DNA of 64,000 nucleotides from Cyanoderma ruficeps (GCA_008694505.1 VZDJ01000219.1:7171089-7235088), one strand, 5' to 3'; counted from the first letter of the stretch, positions 1 to 12,509 are shown. Numbers and translations are program-made. The notes: a model not told the origin generated them from the sequence alone.

Positions 1-3000
1 GTAATTCCACTCTGCTTCACTGGGCACTGCAAATAAAAAGGAAAATATCAGCTCTTTATTTTGCTTTTAGTGCAGGTCCAAACTAAGTGTTGCAGAGCAT
101 GTCAAACACTAATATTCATCTATTCAGCTTATTGTATGTGAACTCCCACTGATTTTCACGAGGTAATGAGCATAAATAATGCATTTGAGAAAATTCAGTT
201 ACAAAATTAAGCTGATCATTGTTCATCTGATGAAATAAATTCTATCCCTTAAGCGCAGGCAAACAAGAGGTTTGGGAGTGTGGTTTAATCTCAGAGGGGC
301 CATGTGATGGAGATGGCACGGTTTTTTCTGCATAACCATGGTTTTCAGAACAAAGCTGAGTTTTATTGGGCACATCAGGTACAACTACAAATAGATGCTT
401 CAAATGCTGCTAAATGACCATTTAACTAACACAAACAAGCATCAGTTTGCAATAAGAAGCCCAAAACACTTATTTCTGATACCAACAGAAATTTCTTACT
501 TCGGTGGCCAATTGCCCTTTTCACCACATGAATCTTTGCCATTTCTTGGAAAAAGACATTTCTTGAGAAGACTGTTTTGGTTTTAATTATGTGGGCAAAG
601 CCTGAGGGGAAATTGTAATATAAGTTAAAAATCAATCATTTTTTTTCAACTCTAGAATTTGTTCTGGTGTGGGATTGGCCAAGAGAGCTTTTGTTTCATC
701 CTCTTAACTTTGTATTTCCTTTAGTATGGAGTAAAGAGATATTTATTTTGTTGCTCTTGTTGAAGTTATTATTCCTGTGTTAAGATCAAAATTGCAAATA
801 TGAAGAGAATGGTTTCATTTATAATAAATGAAACATAAATTTTTTTTCTATGAATGATTATGTTTGAAATGTGTATTTGTTCTCTCAGAAATACAATTCA
901 TTACACGATATGAAGCAGAAATACTGAACTGCATAGCTAGGGCTTTCAGCAGAGCCCTAAAGGCCAAAATTTGCAGTTCTACCATGTACTGCTGCATTAA
1001 AAAAAATGAAGGGAAAAGAAAAAAGAAAAAAAAAATAGGTGCAGTGTCATTAGGAAAAAGGAGAAGGGATTACCAGGCTCTTGTGCACTACATTTACACC
1101 CAGGAAGTGCAATTCACACCCAGGGAAACACCTTCAGTGGTGGCTTTTGGAAAGAACTGTCTGATAAATTCAATGTGTAGAAGTGAGAGCTCTCATCCCT
1201 TCTGGGGAGAACTCCACTGATCATGGAATTGGAGATCCATAATTTAATGTAAAAAGTGATTTCAATATAACCAGATTTCCCAATTAAAAAATAGATTGTG
1301 AAGAAGTTATTTTTCCTCCAAACTCAAGCAGTTTTCCTGTTTTTACTTTCCTCCTGCACCCACTTTTTCATTTGGCATCTGAACTGACATATCTGGCTAG
1401 CCCTGGGAGGGAGAGAGTATAAGGTGGGGATGGATGAGAAGCAGAAGGACACAGCAGAGCCAAGAAATCCCATCACTTTTGTGACACACACTGATGCCAA
1501 GACAGAAAAAAATCTATCCAGTAATAAATCTCTGTCTTGTCAACTCTAAAACACTTTTAAAACGTTATCCACTGCCACTGCCACAGTGTGCTGCAGGACT
1601 TGGGATAATCAAGGGAACATGAGTGTTAAAGTAGAGTGAAATCAGAGCATCCTCATGCAGCTCATTTTATGCATTATTTGAGGGAAAACTTAATGAAGGG
1701 CTTTCTATCAATGCAGAAGACCAGGAGGTGCTTTCAGAAGTGCACTTCATTCCTGAATGTACTGAGCCCCAGAATCAGATACTTTACAAGATTAGCACAA
1801 AGTGACAGTATTTCCCTTCATTTTGTGGCCTTCCTGATGTGGTGGAAACGATTTGTCACGCACTGGTGAAGCAGCACTCCAGTGTGTGCCACCCCAAGGG
1901 GACTCTGGCTCTGGGGACCCTTCCTCACGCCACCTTCTCCCTTGCTGCGCCAAGGAGCCACTGCCCTCCCCAGAGCTCAGCCATCTGCTCTCCCACTGCT
2001 CCAGCAGCAGTGGAAAATTCCTTCCTGTCTGGAAGGGGAACTGCGTGGTAAATCTCAGTGACAGAATCAGGAAACGTCTTAAACCAAATTAGCAAGAAGC
2101 AAAGCAGAGTGAACAAGTTCTAAATTATATTACCCATCCTAAGTGTCCCTCTGGCCTCAACTCTTGCTCTTTGCTTTTAATCTTACAAAAGAATAGTTAG
2201 TGCTGTTCGTTTCCTAAGGCTTCTTCTGCTTCTTTTAGGAGGAGAAATTCAGAAGCAGTGGAATTGTAAGGAGTGGTGTCTCCAACCAGATACGACGGGG
2301 TGATCTATTCCAAACTGCAGTGCAACTCTCAGCATTGAAATTATTCGCGGAAATAAATCAATTATATACAGTTACCAACCCTGGGTAACAATTTCTTCCA
2401 GAAAATGCACACCCACCTGCCAGCAGATAGATATAAAATCCTTTGCAAACCTAGAGGAACAAAAACATGAGCCCACTAATGAGCTACAGTTCTTTCAAAC
2501 ACATGTGGGATTTTGCTTCTATTTGCTGCAGAACCTCTTCCTTTCCTCCCTTCCTCTAACTATTTTTCCTCCTTAATTTGATAGACACAAACCTCCTCCC
2601 CAATATGTTTTAAATATAGAAAAAACCACCACAGATTCAATGATGTGTCCAATGCAATGTGATGACACAAAGACAAGAACTTAATTTACAATCAACTGCT
2701 CAACACCCAACAACCAACACAACAGGAGGACAGTGCAACACAATGAAACACATAATAATTAATTAGAATCTGGTAATTTGATCTTTCACTGCCATCCTGA
2801 ACACAAGATAGGATGACTTTTGGAGAGTCTTCCTGTCCTGGGACTGCAGATGGACTTGTGGATTCTGCCCTCTCTGTCAAGCTCAAGCAACAAGAATAAT
2901 GTTGAAAAGATTGAAAGAGACTTCTTGTCACTTGAGTTTAACTTGTCCTTTCTCAGCAGCAATATTAAGGCATCAAAGACACTTTGTTCATGAAAAAAAT

Positions 3001-5534
3001 AACCCCCAACTGCATCTATCAGTGTATTTGAAATTTTCTGTGGTTCAGCCTTAAATCTTATTTTCAACTAACTTTTAAAGGGTGTTCTCAGGACTCTCCC
3101 TAATTCTCTCCAAGCTATAAAGACTTGATAACTTAAAGAGAACATTCTTAGAAATCCAAGGAACACAAAAATGGTGCTACACAGATGAAATTTTCCATGT
3201 TAAATCAATGATGGAAAATGCCCACCACCTGCTCACTATCCTAATTGTCAGGCTGTGCAGCTGTGAATAGTGGAGGGAATAATAAGCAAGAGGCACAACT
3301 CGCTGGATTTTCTTCTTAAAAAAGGCATCCAACCATTTCTGCCTCTGGTACAGAGCAATCCCAAGCTTGGGAGTAAATATTATAAGTAGGGCTAGCTTAG
3401 AAGGACTTTGAAATAATTTTAAAGAAACACTTGAAAATTAATATGAGATGGCAGATGCAGCAAGAGCAGCCTTGTGAGTGGGGAACTTTTGATCTGGATC
3501 AGAGGAGGGAGATGGGGAGTGCTAGGTCACACTAAAAGTCCACAAAAACAGGGTCTCCAAAATGCACAATATGACACTGCTCAGCATTGTTAATAAGGAA
3601 ATTTGTCCGTAAGAAACACATTTTTAGTTTAACTTTTTGATGTCCACAGTTCAGCTGAGCCCAATTACTGAGGCAGTGAATTAATCTCCTTATGGACTAT
3701 TTGCCTTCCTCCAGTAAAAACTGCCTTAGAATTTAATGTTTGAGACAAGATTTCTCTTTTCAGAAACACCCACCCGCCCACCACGCACTGAGTTTGCCAA
3801 CAATTAACCAGACAATCTGTCTGTAAAATACCCAAATATGTTCTAAAGAAAAAAAAAAGCTTTCTATTTAAATAAAAAAAAATTACAGAACTAATCAGCA
3901 TGATTTTTTTCCATGTACCATTTTTTGAGGACAACACGGCCTGTGTCTTGTGTGTACCAAATAGATGAAAGTTGTGATTAAGACTCAGCAGCAAAGAGCT
4001 TGACCTCACAGTCTCTCTTGTATCTTCCTCAAACTAATATTCTTTTCAAAAGTTGTTCAGCAAGGCTGGAAAACCTCATGCTTCTGTTGACAGCAACCTG
4101 AAATGGGAACTTTCAAGTTTGGATCTGTGGATTTTTAATTCTGTCCATTCGCTTTGGTGTCAATCTCCCAAATACTTAATTTCAAGAACCGATTAAAATT
4201 AACTAATAAAATTAAAATTAAATTCCATCTCACTCATCACCTATCACGCAAATGGAGCCAAGACTTTTCCCTCAATACATTCTGCATTTCAGATTTCATC
4301 TGCGACACAGCCACAGAGGAAGCAGCTTATGGATCCACACCAGATTCCAGGAGGTGTTGCCACACAGGACAGTGTGCAGAATTCAAATATCTTTACATCT
4401 TACTGTAAATTTGTCACCATGGCTGCTCTATTTTGGATTGCTCCTGCATTTAATTTCTTCAACTTCTTTTTTTGACATTTGCACTTGTTAAAACTATGCC
4501 TGAATAAATCTTCGTGCCCTTTCCACTTGCTATAATTAATCACCTTCCTGAAAAACTGCAGAAGAAAGCTTGCAAGTAGTGAAAAATCTTCCGAATGAGA
4601 CATATTGCGAATACCAAAGTTTGAAAGAAAAAGCAACAAACCAAAAAAAAGCCACAGCTGAGCATGTTTGCAACTCTGTGCTGTAGATATCCCTGGGATG
4701 AAGGGTTTGATCCCTCAAGGTGCTGAGCGTGTTGGCCATAAATCAGCATTTCACAGCCTCAGGGTTCAGTCTCCTGTCCCCAAACAGGTTGCTCAGGAAA
4801 GTGAGGTGGATTTGCAATGAGATTACAAAATTTTTATGCACTTCAAAAATACTAGCTCAAATTATTGTTAAAAAGAGTATAAAGCAGTGATCGTAATTTT
4901 TTAGCAGTTCTCAGATTTGTACTGGCACAAAAACCAGCCTAAACTTTCGAGCATACAAAGTGTATCTTTTTTCAGCTTGAACACCTCAGAATTTCTTCAG
5001 TTTAAATGCATTTCTATGTTTATTTCAATTCCTGAATTATTGACAAGTGTTGTATTCAAAGAATTTTTTATTTCTGCAGCAGCATATGTGCACAAATCTG
5101 CGAGACAGATGATGCCTGCAACATGGCCAAGCAGAATTCTGCCTGGTACAGCATATTTTATTTTTGAAGACTGAAATGTACTGGTCTAAGAGAAAATCAG
5201 TTCCAAAATTCAGGATAACACCACATCATAAATTAATGATCCGTCATAGCATACCATGGATGTTTCTTTTTCATCTTTCTCCTTCCACATGGTTATCTAT
5301 CTGGTTAAAAAAATAGTGAAAGAAGAAAAAAAAAGCAAGCTGAGAGTTGTACAGTTTGACAAGCTGTCGTGACCTATCCTATTGAAATTTACACACAAAT
5401 GTTTCCAAGACTTTTTTATTAAATTGATAAAATTAATTCACATTTTCCCAGGAAATATAATATTTTTTTGAAATTTAATGAAAAACATGACTCCAAAGAA
5501 AGGAAAAAAGAAAACCCCACTGTTAAAATTATGT
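1..5534. other. AT-rich unique sequence, no gene recognised
   Basis: No recognisable transposon or protein-coding exon was found. Short open frames on both strands are of chance length and match no family I know. The first 250 bases and several other blocks are rich in TAAT and ATTA cores and poor in low-complexity sequence, as noncoding regulatory DNA often is. A more GC-rich patch near 1850-2050 has few CpGs and is not a CpG island. Confidence 0.6.
998..1037 (+). repeat. A-rich purine tract
   Basis: About 40 bases made almost wholly of A and G, including runs of seven and ten A. This is simple low-complexity sequence. No flanking target-site duplication was seen that would make it the tail of a retrocopy. 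Confidence 0.7.
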
Positions 5535-5567
5535 AATCAAAATTACATTTGGAATGTAATTTTGATT
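5535..5567. repeat. Perfect 15-bp inverted repeat (hairpin)
   Basis: Arms at 5535-5549 (AATCAAAATTACATT) and 5553-5567 are exact reverse complements separated by only TGG. The stem does not extend further, since the outer bases are T and T. It could be a cruciform-prone palindrome, the tip of an old inverted-repeat transposon, or a paired homeodomain-type site. No terminal repeats of a larger element were seen around it. Confidence 0.9.
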
Positions 5568-8023
5568 TCTGTAGTTTACCCTGCCTGAAAGTCAGGTCTT
5601 ACATGTCATGAACACCGGCAACACAAGCAGCAAGACAAAGAGACGTAAATTCACTGTACAGCAAAGATTTCCATTAGGTAATTAAATTCTGAACGAAGCC
5701 AAGCTGCACATCCTAGGAGCAGGGAGATATTACACAAATCTCAGAGTGGAATGGTGAGAAGGCAGCAAGGCAAAGGCTGCCCAGCCCCAGTTTGATCTTT
5801 CAGAAAACTTAAATGCTTTAGGTAATTCAGGTACCATTTAATATCATGTAACATTTTTTGCCTCAACTGCTTGGGTTTCGTTTCAAGCCGTATTCATGTT
5901 ACATTTAAGCTGTTTAAACATTTTAAATCTCATCCAGGTGTGAAAGCTTTTCCATTATTGTTACAAACCATTTCAAACGAGGCAGCCTGAGCCAGCAGCA
6001 CTGCCTGTTCAGGTGGGCACAGAGAAGCTTTTGCTCAGCTCAGCAAGTGGAGGTTGGAGCTGCCCAGTGACACCACCCCGGGGCTGATCCAGGATTCCAG
6101 CTCCAAGGCTCAGCCAGGAAAACAAATTAAACACATCACCCTGGGGCAGCAGAGCTGTGGTTACTCTGCGTGTGCCTTGGCTTCCATCCAAATCCACTCA
6201 GGGTTCCCATTTCCAGCGCCCAGATCATCCCCAAACACTGCTGGAATCGCACACCAGAAGGATTTGCTTTACACCAGTGCCTGGTTCCCCAGTATCCCCA
6301 CCCAAATAACCTCCAGTAAAAAGCACAATAGCCTCATTCCCGGTGAAAGAAGAAGCATTCCTAGTCTGACTGGCCGACAGTTGTGGCAAACCAGAGCAAT
6401 CCCTCTGAAGCCGGGGGGATGAATGACCTCACACCGCCCCCACTGCTGCTGAGGCACCTGCAGGATCCTGGCTGAGCACTGCCCTGCTTCCACCTGCTGC
6501 CCCACACCTGGAGCAGCCCTGCTGGGGCTTCTGTTGTTTGTTTTTGTTTGGCTTGAGGCTCTTTTATTTGCATCTGTTTTGGTTTTGTAAAGACAGTGTT
6601 CCTCTTTAAATCTCTCCATCCTCATGCCTGAAGAGATTAAAAATTTCTCAGCTAGGTGCAAAATACACTGATCTGCCTAATGTTTGTGCCAGCTCCGTCC
6701 TACCAAGATCCATGCAAGGCATGTGGGAAGGAGAAAGCTCTAGTGGAGAAATGAGCAACTTCCATATTGATTGAATGTGTCTCACGATAGTTATCAAAGA
6801 GATTGCTCATCACTTTGCTTTTACTTGAACACCCAGATCCTTTAAATCTTCCACAATCTAGATTTATACATATCCTGATTACATTCTCAAGTTCTGAGAA
6901 AGAAATCTACAGCTTGATGAATTTCAGCTCAACTTGAGGATTTTCAAGAGGTTTGATGCATTATCAGTGCCTTGATTTCCTCTGTCTTTGATGCCAATAG
7001 GAGGCAAAAGGGTTTAAGCAGCCAGAGGGACTTGATTTCTGCCGAGCATTCCCCACCAATGTGCCCATCTCACAGGCAGTGCAGTGAAACTTGATGCACA
7101 TTGCTTTAGGAACATGAGGTGGAAGTGCCTTTGATCAAAAATGCAGTCAGAATAGGATTTGCAAAATATTCAGCTCCTACTGAAATCCAAACTCTACCCA
7201 CTAGCTTTAAAGAAAAAAGATTTAGTCCAGAACTGAACACCTCTGAAAATGCAAACCTGAAGCAGAAGAACTCCATGTGGTCATCACTCCCTAAAGTTAA
7301 AAGATGCAGGAAAACCAGGTCTGACTGGATGTGGAACTACTGGAATTTACCTAAGACCATGCTTGAATCTTTGCTGAGTTTGTTTGCAATTAATTTGTGT
7401 TTTTTCCTTCCCAAATGATGAGTCTGGAAGCAGCTGGGAGTTGGACTGTCATAAGTGTTGTTTCCATAGCATTTCCAGTCTGACTGGAAGCCAAAAACAT
7501 TAGAAAGCTCATGAGACAGCCTGTTTTCAGGAGTTCTCAAGCAAATTTTGGCTGCTCCATTGTGTTTTGATGACTTCAGAAAAGCATCCAAACTGAGCCA
7601 TATCTCATAGCCAAGCTAAGACCAAACCCTGGAGAAATTTGACTGCAACAAGATGTGATTTGAGAAAGAAAAGGATGGCCAAATATTTTCTGTGGTTTAT
7701 TAGAAGCGTTTAAAGGCAGGCAGAGGAGAGATAATAAAACCAAAGAGATGCTGAAATACAAGATTGAGAAACTGTTTCCCAGTTCAAGCATTCAAACATT
7801 ACTAAACTCCAGACCCCTTGCCACGTGACAACATTGCAGATGTTTTTGGGCAAAATGAATTCATGTAGGGTTTCAGGATGGGAGACTGTGTGCTGGGATC
7901 TCTACTCTGGACAGGATATGTTTCTACATGCAAAAGAAGAACAATTGCTGTTTTCCCCATTTTACCCAGGAAAGGTTGGACCCCGAGTTCCTGAGATGAT
8001 ACCAATAGCATAGAAAAGGCTGA
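5568..8023. other. Unique sequence, no gene recognised
   Basis: This stretch runs from the hairpin to the LTR at 8 kb. It includes a more GC-rich patch at about 6000-6500 and AT-rich sequence on either side. Moderate open frames (up to about 130 codons near 6269-6661, minus strand) lack any recognisable domain and overlap frames on the opposite strand, which is expected of a stop-poor GC-rich patch. No CUB, LDL-receptor or trypsin-like exon was seen that would continue the candidate gene at 8.3-9.2 kb. Confidence 0.55.
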
Positions 8024-8225
8024 TGTCGCTGTTCATGACACACAAAGAATGAGGCAGGCAGCAGAAGGTCAGGCAGGAAAGTCTTATTTTAATTTTCTGA
8101 CTCCATCTTATATACACTTTGATCAGAAGGCAAAAGATTGGTTACACAGGTTGCCACCTTGTTGGTGAACATCACCATCAATCATATTTCTCCTCCCAGA
8201 GAAGAAATGTGTAAACAAAATAGAT
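8024..8225 (-). mobile_element. Solo-LTR-like retroviral repeat (copy 1 of a family seen twice)
   Basis: Read on the minus strand, this has LTR architecture. A TATA box (TATATAAG, plus-strand 8107-8114) is followed directly by GGAGTCAG, then an AATAAA-like signal some 20 bases on, then a U5-like tail ending near a CA at 8024. About 120 bases align clearly with 56.78-56.91 kb, sharing blocks such as GGAGTCAG after the TATA, TGTGTAGCCAAT/TGTAACCAAT and GATTGATGGTGATGT. The U3 boundary on the right is not visible and no target-site duplication was found, so the ends are approximate. The family name is unknown; an endogenous-retrovirus LTR is the best fit. Confidence 0.65.
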
Positions 8226-8328
8226 AAGTTCTAAAAATATACATGGTTTTCTTGAAGCTGCATGAGAATAAAATGCAGACACTGAAAATCAGGCAAACTT
8301 AGGGCGACAGGCTTTTCCAGCCATGTAC

Positions 8329-8543
8329 TTGCAAGAACAAAGTTGAAAATCTATACTCGGGTTTGTACCAGTAATTCACATTTTCATTCCAGTGACGGAG
8401 CCTTTCCTCCAGCAAGTTGGATATTAGCTTGTTATCAGGCTTTCCTTGAGTGCCAAATTGAAACCACACAAAAATAATAGTTCCTTCCTCCAGAACACTT
8501 CTAGCCAAGGTGTCAAGTGAAGAGATATTCGTTATGGTGAGAG
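8329..8543 (-). CDS. Candidate exon, SEA-domain-like (unproven)
   Basis: Read on the minus strand, 215 bases give two bases completing a split codon and then 71 uninterrupted codons. The reading looks protein-like. A G-T-I-I-F-V-W-F-Q-F strand (about codons 20-29) is followed by a helix-like segment with LLEERL, then N-rich turns, then Y-K-P-E-Y-R-F and a final hydrophobic S-T-L-F-L. That order (hydrophobic strand after a glycine, helix, then a Y..EY strand) resembles the second half of the SEA domain in matriptase-type transmembrane serine proteases such as TMPRSS6; the comparison is from memory. An AG acceptor sits at 8544-8545 after a moderate pyrimidine tract, and a weak GTACAT donor at 8323-8328. 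No protease, CUB or membrane exon was found in the window. It may be part of a real gene, a decayed gene, or a chance frame. Confidence 0.3.
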
Positions 8544-9148
8544 CTTGCAGCTTGAGCAGTCAGGGAAGTAATGGATTTTCCTGCAGTTGCAATGATATTG
8601 AAGGCCTCGCCAGAGAGATGAGCTGAGAAAAAACTCCAAGTTCAGCCTATCTTTGGTCACTGTGAAGTCCTTCTAGTTTTTGTGAGCCCCAGCTCTTTGC
8701 CAGCCAGAGGAAAATATGGAAATGAGCTCCTTTCATACCTCACCTCCTGCCATGGTCAGACACACAGAGCCCTCCTTCAGCAGCACCTTCTGAGGGCCTG
8801 GCTCCATCAGAAGGGTCAGAGAGGTGTCCATCAGACAGGAGCTCCCAGCAGCTTTATCTCCCTGCTCTGCTGGTGCCTGGCCGGGGACACGTGGAGGGCT
8901 GGCAGGAGCCTGTAGCCATCAGCTCCTCCCCACATCCCCAAAAGGCGACGTGATGTGTGCTCTACTTTTCAGACCCCCAAACTGCTTCCTCTCCTCATGG
9001 AAGATGCCTTCTTCCTGAACAGACAGCTTCCAGCAGAGACCTTGCTGCATGTTCTTGGTGGAGGCAGAGCTGCCTGCTGTAGCTGGTGCCTCAATAAACA
9101 GAGGGGGAAAAGCTACAAACAAATAAAAATCTGAATGCATTAATTTAC

Positions 9149-9182
9149 CAGGCTCTGCATGAAGTACTGAGTGCATCATTTT
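9149..9182 (-). CDS. Candidate 34-base exon upstream of the SEA-like exon (unproven)
   Basis: On the minus strand, a good 3' splice site (CTTCCCTTTGATTTACAG) is followed by 34 bases encoding K-M-M-H-S-V-L-H-A-E-P plus one base, and then a GTAAAT donor. The exon ends in phase 1, which is exactly what the exon at 8329-8543 needs. The joined reading stays open. A 'QKM' helix followed by a short turn and a strand is what precedes the G-strand in SEA domains of the TMPRSS6 type. Thirty-four bases is short for an exon; the acceptor may lie further upstream, because the frame is open to about 9263. Confidence is low because splice-like sites are common by chance. Confidence 0.2.
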
Positions 9183-11429
9183 CTGTAAATCAAAGGGAAG
9201 ACGAATGCTAAGTGTAATTCCAACTTCTCGGCGCAGATATAACAAACTATTTCCTGGCTCCAAGTCTCAACCAGCCACCATGCAAGAAAATACATATGCA
9301 TGCTAGTATTTCTTGTTTGATCAGTGTCAAGATTGCTTCCATTTTTTATTTCAAAAGAAACTAAGAAAATGCATTTTTAAAATTCACTGCCAAGCGTAGA
9401 TTCAGTTAGAAGATCAAACTCCCAATTGATTGCATCCTTCACGGTCACTGCAGCAAATTCAGGGTACCAGCTGTGCTCGTCACCCTCTCAGAAAGCAGAC
9501 ACGGTAAATTACCAGATCTTTAGTTTTATTAGCTGCAGCACAGGTCCCAGAGAGACCTCAGCTCAGTTTGTTTTTCTTTTTGCTGCATATAATGCCTCTG
9601 GCTTCTGCTGTATGTGCTGCTTCATTCTGCATTTGAATTTCTTATTTTAAGTTCAGAAATGTCGCAGTCATTCCCCCGAACGGACTTCAAAGCTCACAAA
9701 ACAGGCCAATCCTTGCACATAAATATATTGATTTTAAGAGCACACTTGTATTTAGGAAGAACACTTTGGCTTTGGAGCAATATTCCCTGCTAATGTCTCA
9801 TGATCCAAGTAGTGACAGGAATTTTTCTCAGCCGAGTATGTGGTAACTCATCACAAGGTGCAGCCGCAAATTTCACACAGCAGGACTCCTTTGTCAAAAC
9901 AATCCTTTGCTGCAGAAGTCTCTTCTGTGGGAACTCCACAGGGCTCTGAGTACTCTGACATTTCAATCAAATTCTCTCAGCTCACAACTCATTTTCAGCT
10001 CTCTGTGCTAAGCAGATTTGCCCTGGAATGGCACAAGGAGAATGTTCCTTACTGCTCCAGCACCTCTCACAGAGCGCTGCTCTCAATTCCCATCAATACA
10101 CTCCATGGAAAGCAGTGAGGAGATCAGTACAGATCCAAAGGCAGCTTGGAAATTATTTCAAAGAAATAATTCAACATTTCTTCCTAAGTCTACTTGCTTT
10201 TCTTCAAATATAAAATAAATACATAAAGTGTATTCAGTGATTTGTAATCTGTGTGCAAGAACTACTGAGAAAATGTACTTTCAGCCTGAAATCAAGGTAA
10301 TTCCTCGGTTTCACAGAGTTTCATTCCTATTTATATTTTCTTTACTCCCTCCTGTTATCAGGTCCTAAACTGGATGAACCAACTGCATGTTTCTTCATTT
10401 GATTTAAAGCTATATTTAATACTTTGTCAAACTAGAGTCTGGCTGCCACCAGACTGGTTAAAACTCTGCAAAATCCTCTCTCAATCCATTTAATTGAGTC
10501 TTCCTTTCCTTGTCCCTGCAGATCAGAGGTATTTCTAGTACAGTTTTTTGACTTCTCACACTGGTTGAAGCAGCATAAAAACTGACAGTGCAGTTGCAGT
10601 TCTGTGACCTGCTACACAGCCATGGTTGTGCAAACAAATCACTATCAAAAACTGAGACTGGGACTGCTGATTGAATTTGGTCCTGAATTCCTATTTTTTT
10701 GCTTTTCATTTTTAGATACAGAAGGAACTGTAACAGTTATTTTTACAAGGAAAAGAGAAAAGTCTTTAATCTCATAGGTATATACAGGAGTGTAGCAGAA
10801 TAAGGCTAGAAATTTAGATTAATACCTGCAGAATGTATTCCAACAAATTTATTTTGGAGAGGAGAGATTACTGGAAGTAACAGTGAGATCTTGTCTTAGC
10901 TTATTTCAACAGAAAAATGTGGAGAACAATGAAGAGGAAAGGAACCCTACCTTGGCCCATGAAAACAACCTGTATAATTGTGTGTTGTTTAATGAAAAGA
11001 ACAGTTGAGTCAAAAACCAGAAGGTCAAATACCATGTTTTTCAGGGAAAATAAAATTCAATTTCATTTTTCAAAGCTTTTTTTTTTTTAAAAAGTGTTAC
11101 CACAAAATGGATGAAAGTTACATCAGACCCAGAGATTTTCTTGTCACTGGAGATCACTGGAGAAGATTTTATATGAGAAAGCAATACAGCAATAGTAGCA
11201 TGGATTTAGGTGGAAAAAATCCCAATGAAAATCGACCAAGAATAAGGGAATTGAGATGAAAACACCTGATTGCTTTAGAAGAGATGGCTCATTACAAATA
11301 CAATGTCTGAAAACTCATTGAGTTATCAAATTGCTTCAAGGATGGCAATGGATATTTATTTGAAAACATTAAGCACTTGAGTGGCATAATAATTAAACAA
11401 CAACCAGCACAAATTAATCTAATTATCAG

Positions 11430-11442
11430 GTTGTCTAGCAAC
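11430..11442. promoter_or_regulatory. Candidate RFX X-box-like site
   Basis: GTTGTCTAGCAAC is an imperfect palindrome made of two RFX-type half sites (GTTGYC and RGYAAC) one base apart. It sits directly after an ATTAATCTAATTA homeodomain-like cluster. The motif is short and could be chance. Its placement inside a low-complexity-free AT-rich block is the only supporting context. Confidence 0.25.
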
Positions 11443-12492
11443 ATAATGACACATGGAGGTAAAATGGATGAAGAATATTTTTTTTTTCCCAGATGAATTT
11501 ACAACATGAGTGGCAAGGCCACTGACAAAGTAAGAGTTCTTTAAATATATAAAGTGCAGCACTTCACCCGAGGTCACAGTTTATAACCCAAGGCTGAAAA
11601 TCATATAATATTAAGTCCTTTGGAATCTTCTATCGATACCTTGCCTTTCTTTGTTACTACTTTAGTCAAGCTGGATTCTTAATGTAGTATTTTACAATAG
11701 CTGAGCAAATACGGACAGGTAATAAAGTAGATTAATTTGGTAATAAGGTTTTTTCGATTTTCAGCATTGATTATTCAGCACTATCATTAGCAGGCACTTC
11801 TTTTTCCTCACTAAAAAGATCATGCAACTCACTGTGTTAAACATAATTTTGTTCCAGTTATTCAATTAATGTCTGCACATATGCAAAGATTAGAACTTCA
11901 GACTAATCCACTTTACTGTAAGATTTTCCTCTTTTCATCCATCACTCCAGCAAAATAAGAATCCATACATATCCCACATCTTCTAAGTAAAATAAATGTA
12001 TTTGAAACAGGAAAGTTAATTCAGTTACTGGAACTCGGTCTTCATTCACACTCAGTGATAAACAACATCAGGCCAAACAATTCTGTACTTGAAGCCATCC
12101 AAGTGGCCCTTCAATGCTCTTATCATCCCCAGACACAGCCCAGGTCCTCCTAGAACCCACAAAAGTAAATGTTTGCAGGTGGGATCACTCATTACCTGAG
12201 CCAGCATCATCTCCTGTACCCTGCAGGGTGTTTATTGCACCACACAGCAGCTCCTCACTCGGGGGCTGCAGGGAGAACCAGGTGCCAAGGAACAGGGATG
12301 GAGGAATCCTTGCGAGCAATTGCAGGTCTTGGAAGATCAAAGCTCATGCAGGGTTGCTTCACCACAGAGGTCAGTCACTCCACACCTTCCAGATTTGTGT
12401 TTTAGGATAATTTAGTAAGAATTTGTTTTATGGTTCAAACATATGTCTAATTGAAATCTGAAGATAGGGGAGCTTGCCCCAAAATCTGTTTG

Positions 12493-12509
12493 TTTTTTTT
12501 TTTTTTTTT
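12493..12509. repeat. Poly(T) run, 17 bases
   Basis: Seventeen consecutive T. On the minus strand this would be a poly(A) tract, but no retrocopied sequence or flanking direct repeat was recognised beside it. Confidence 0.9.

Noticed and set aside
1850..2050. GC-rich patch considered as a CpG island or promoter
   Set aside because: Few CpG dinucleotides by eye, no first-exon or TATA/initiator context.
7119..7418. 99-codon plus-strand frame preceded by an acceptor-like TTGCTTTAG
   Set aside because: K/S/N-rich composition typical of random AT-rich DNA, no convincing donor, and no recognisable family.
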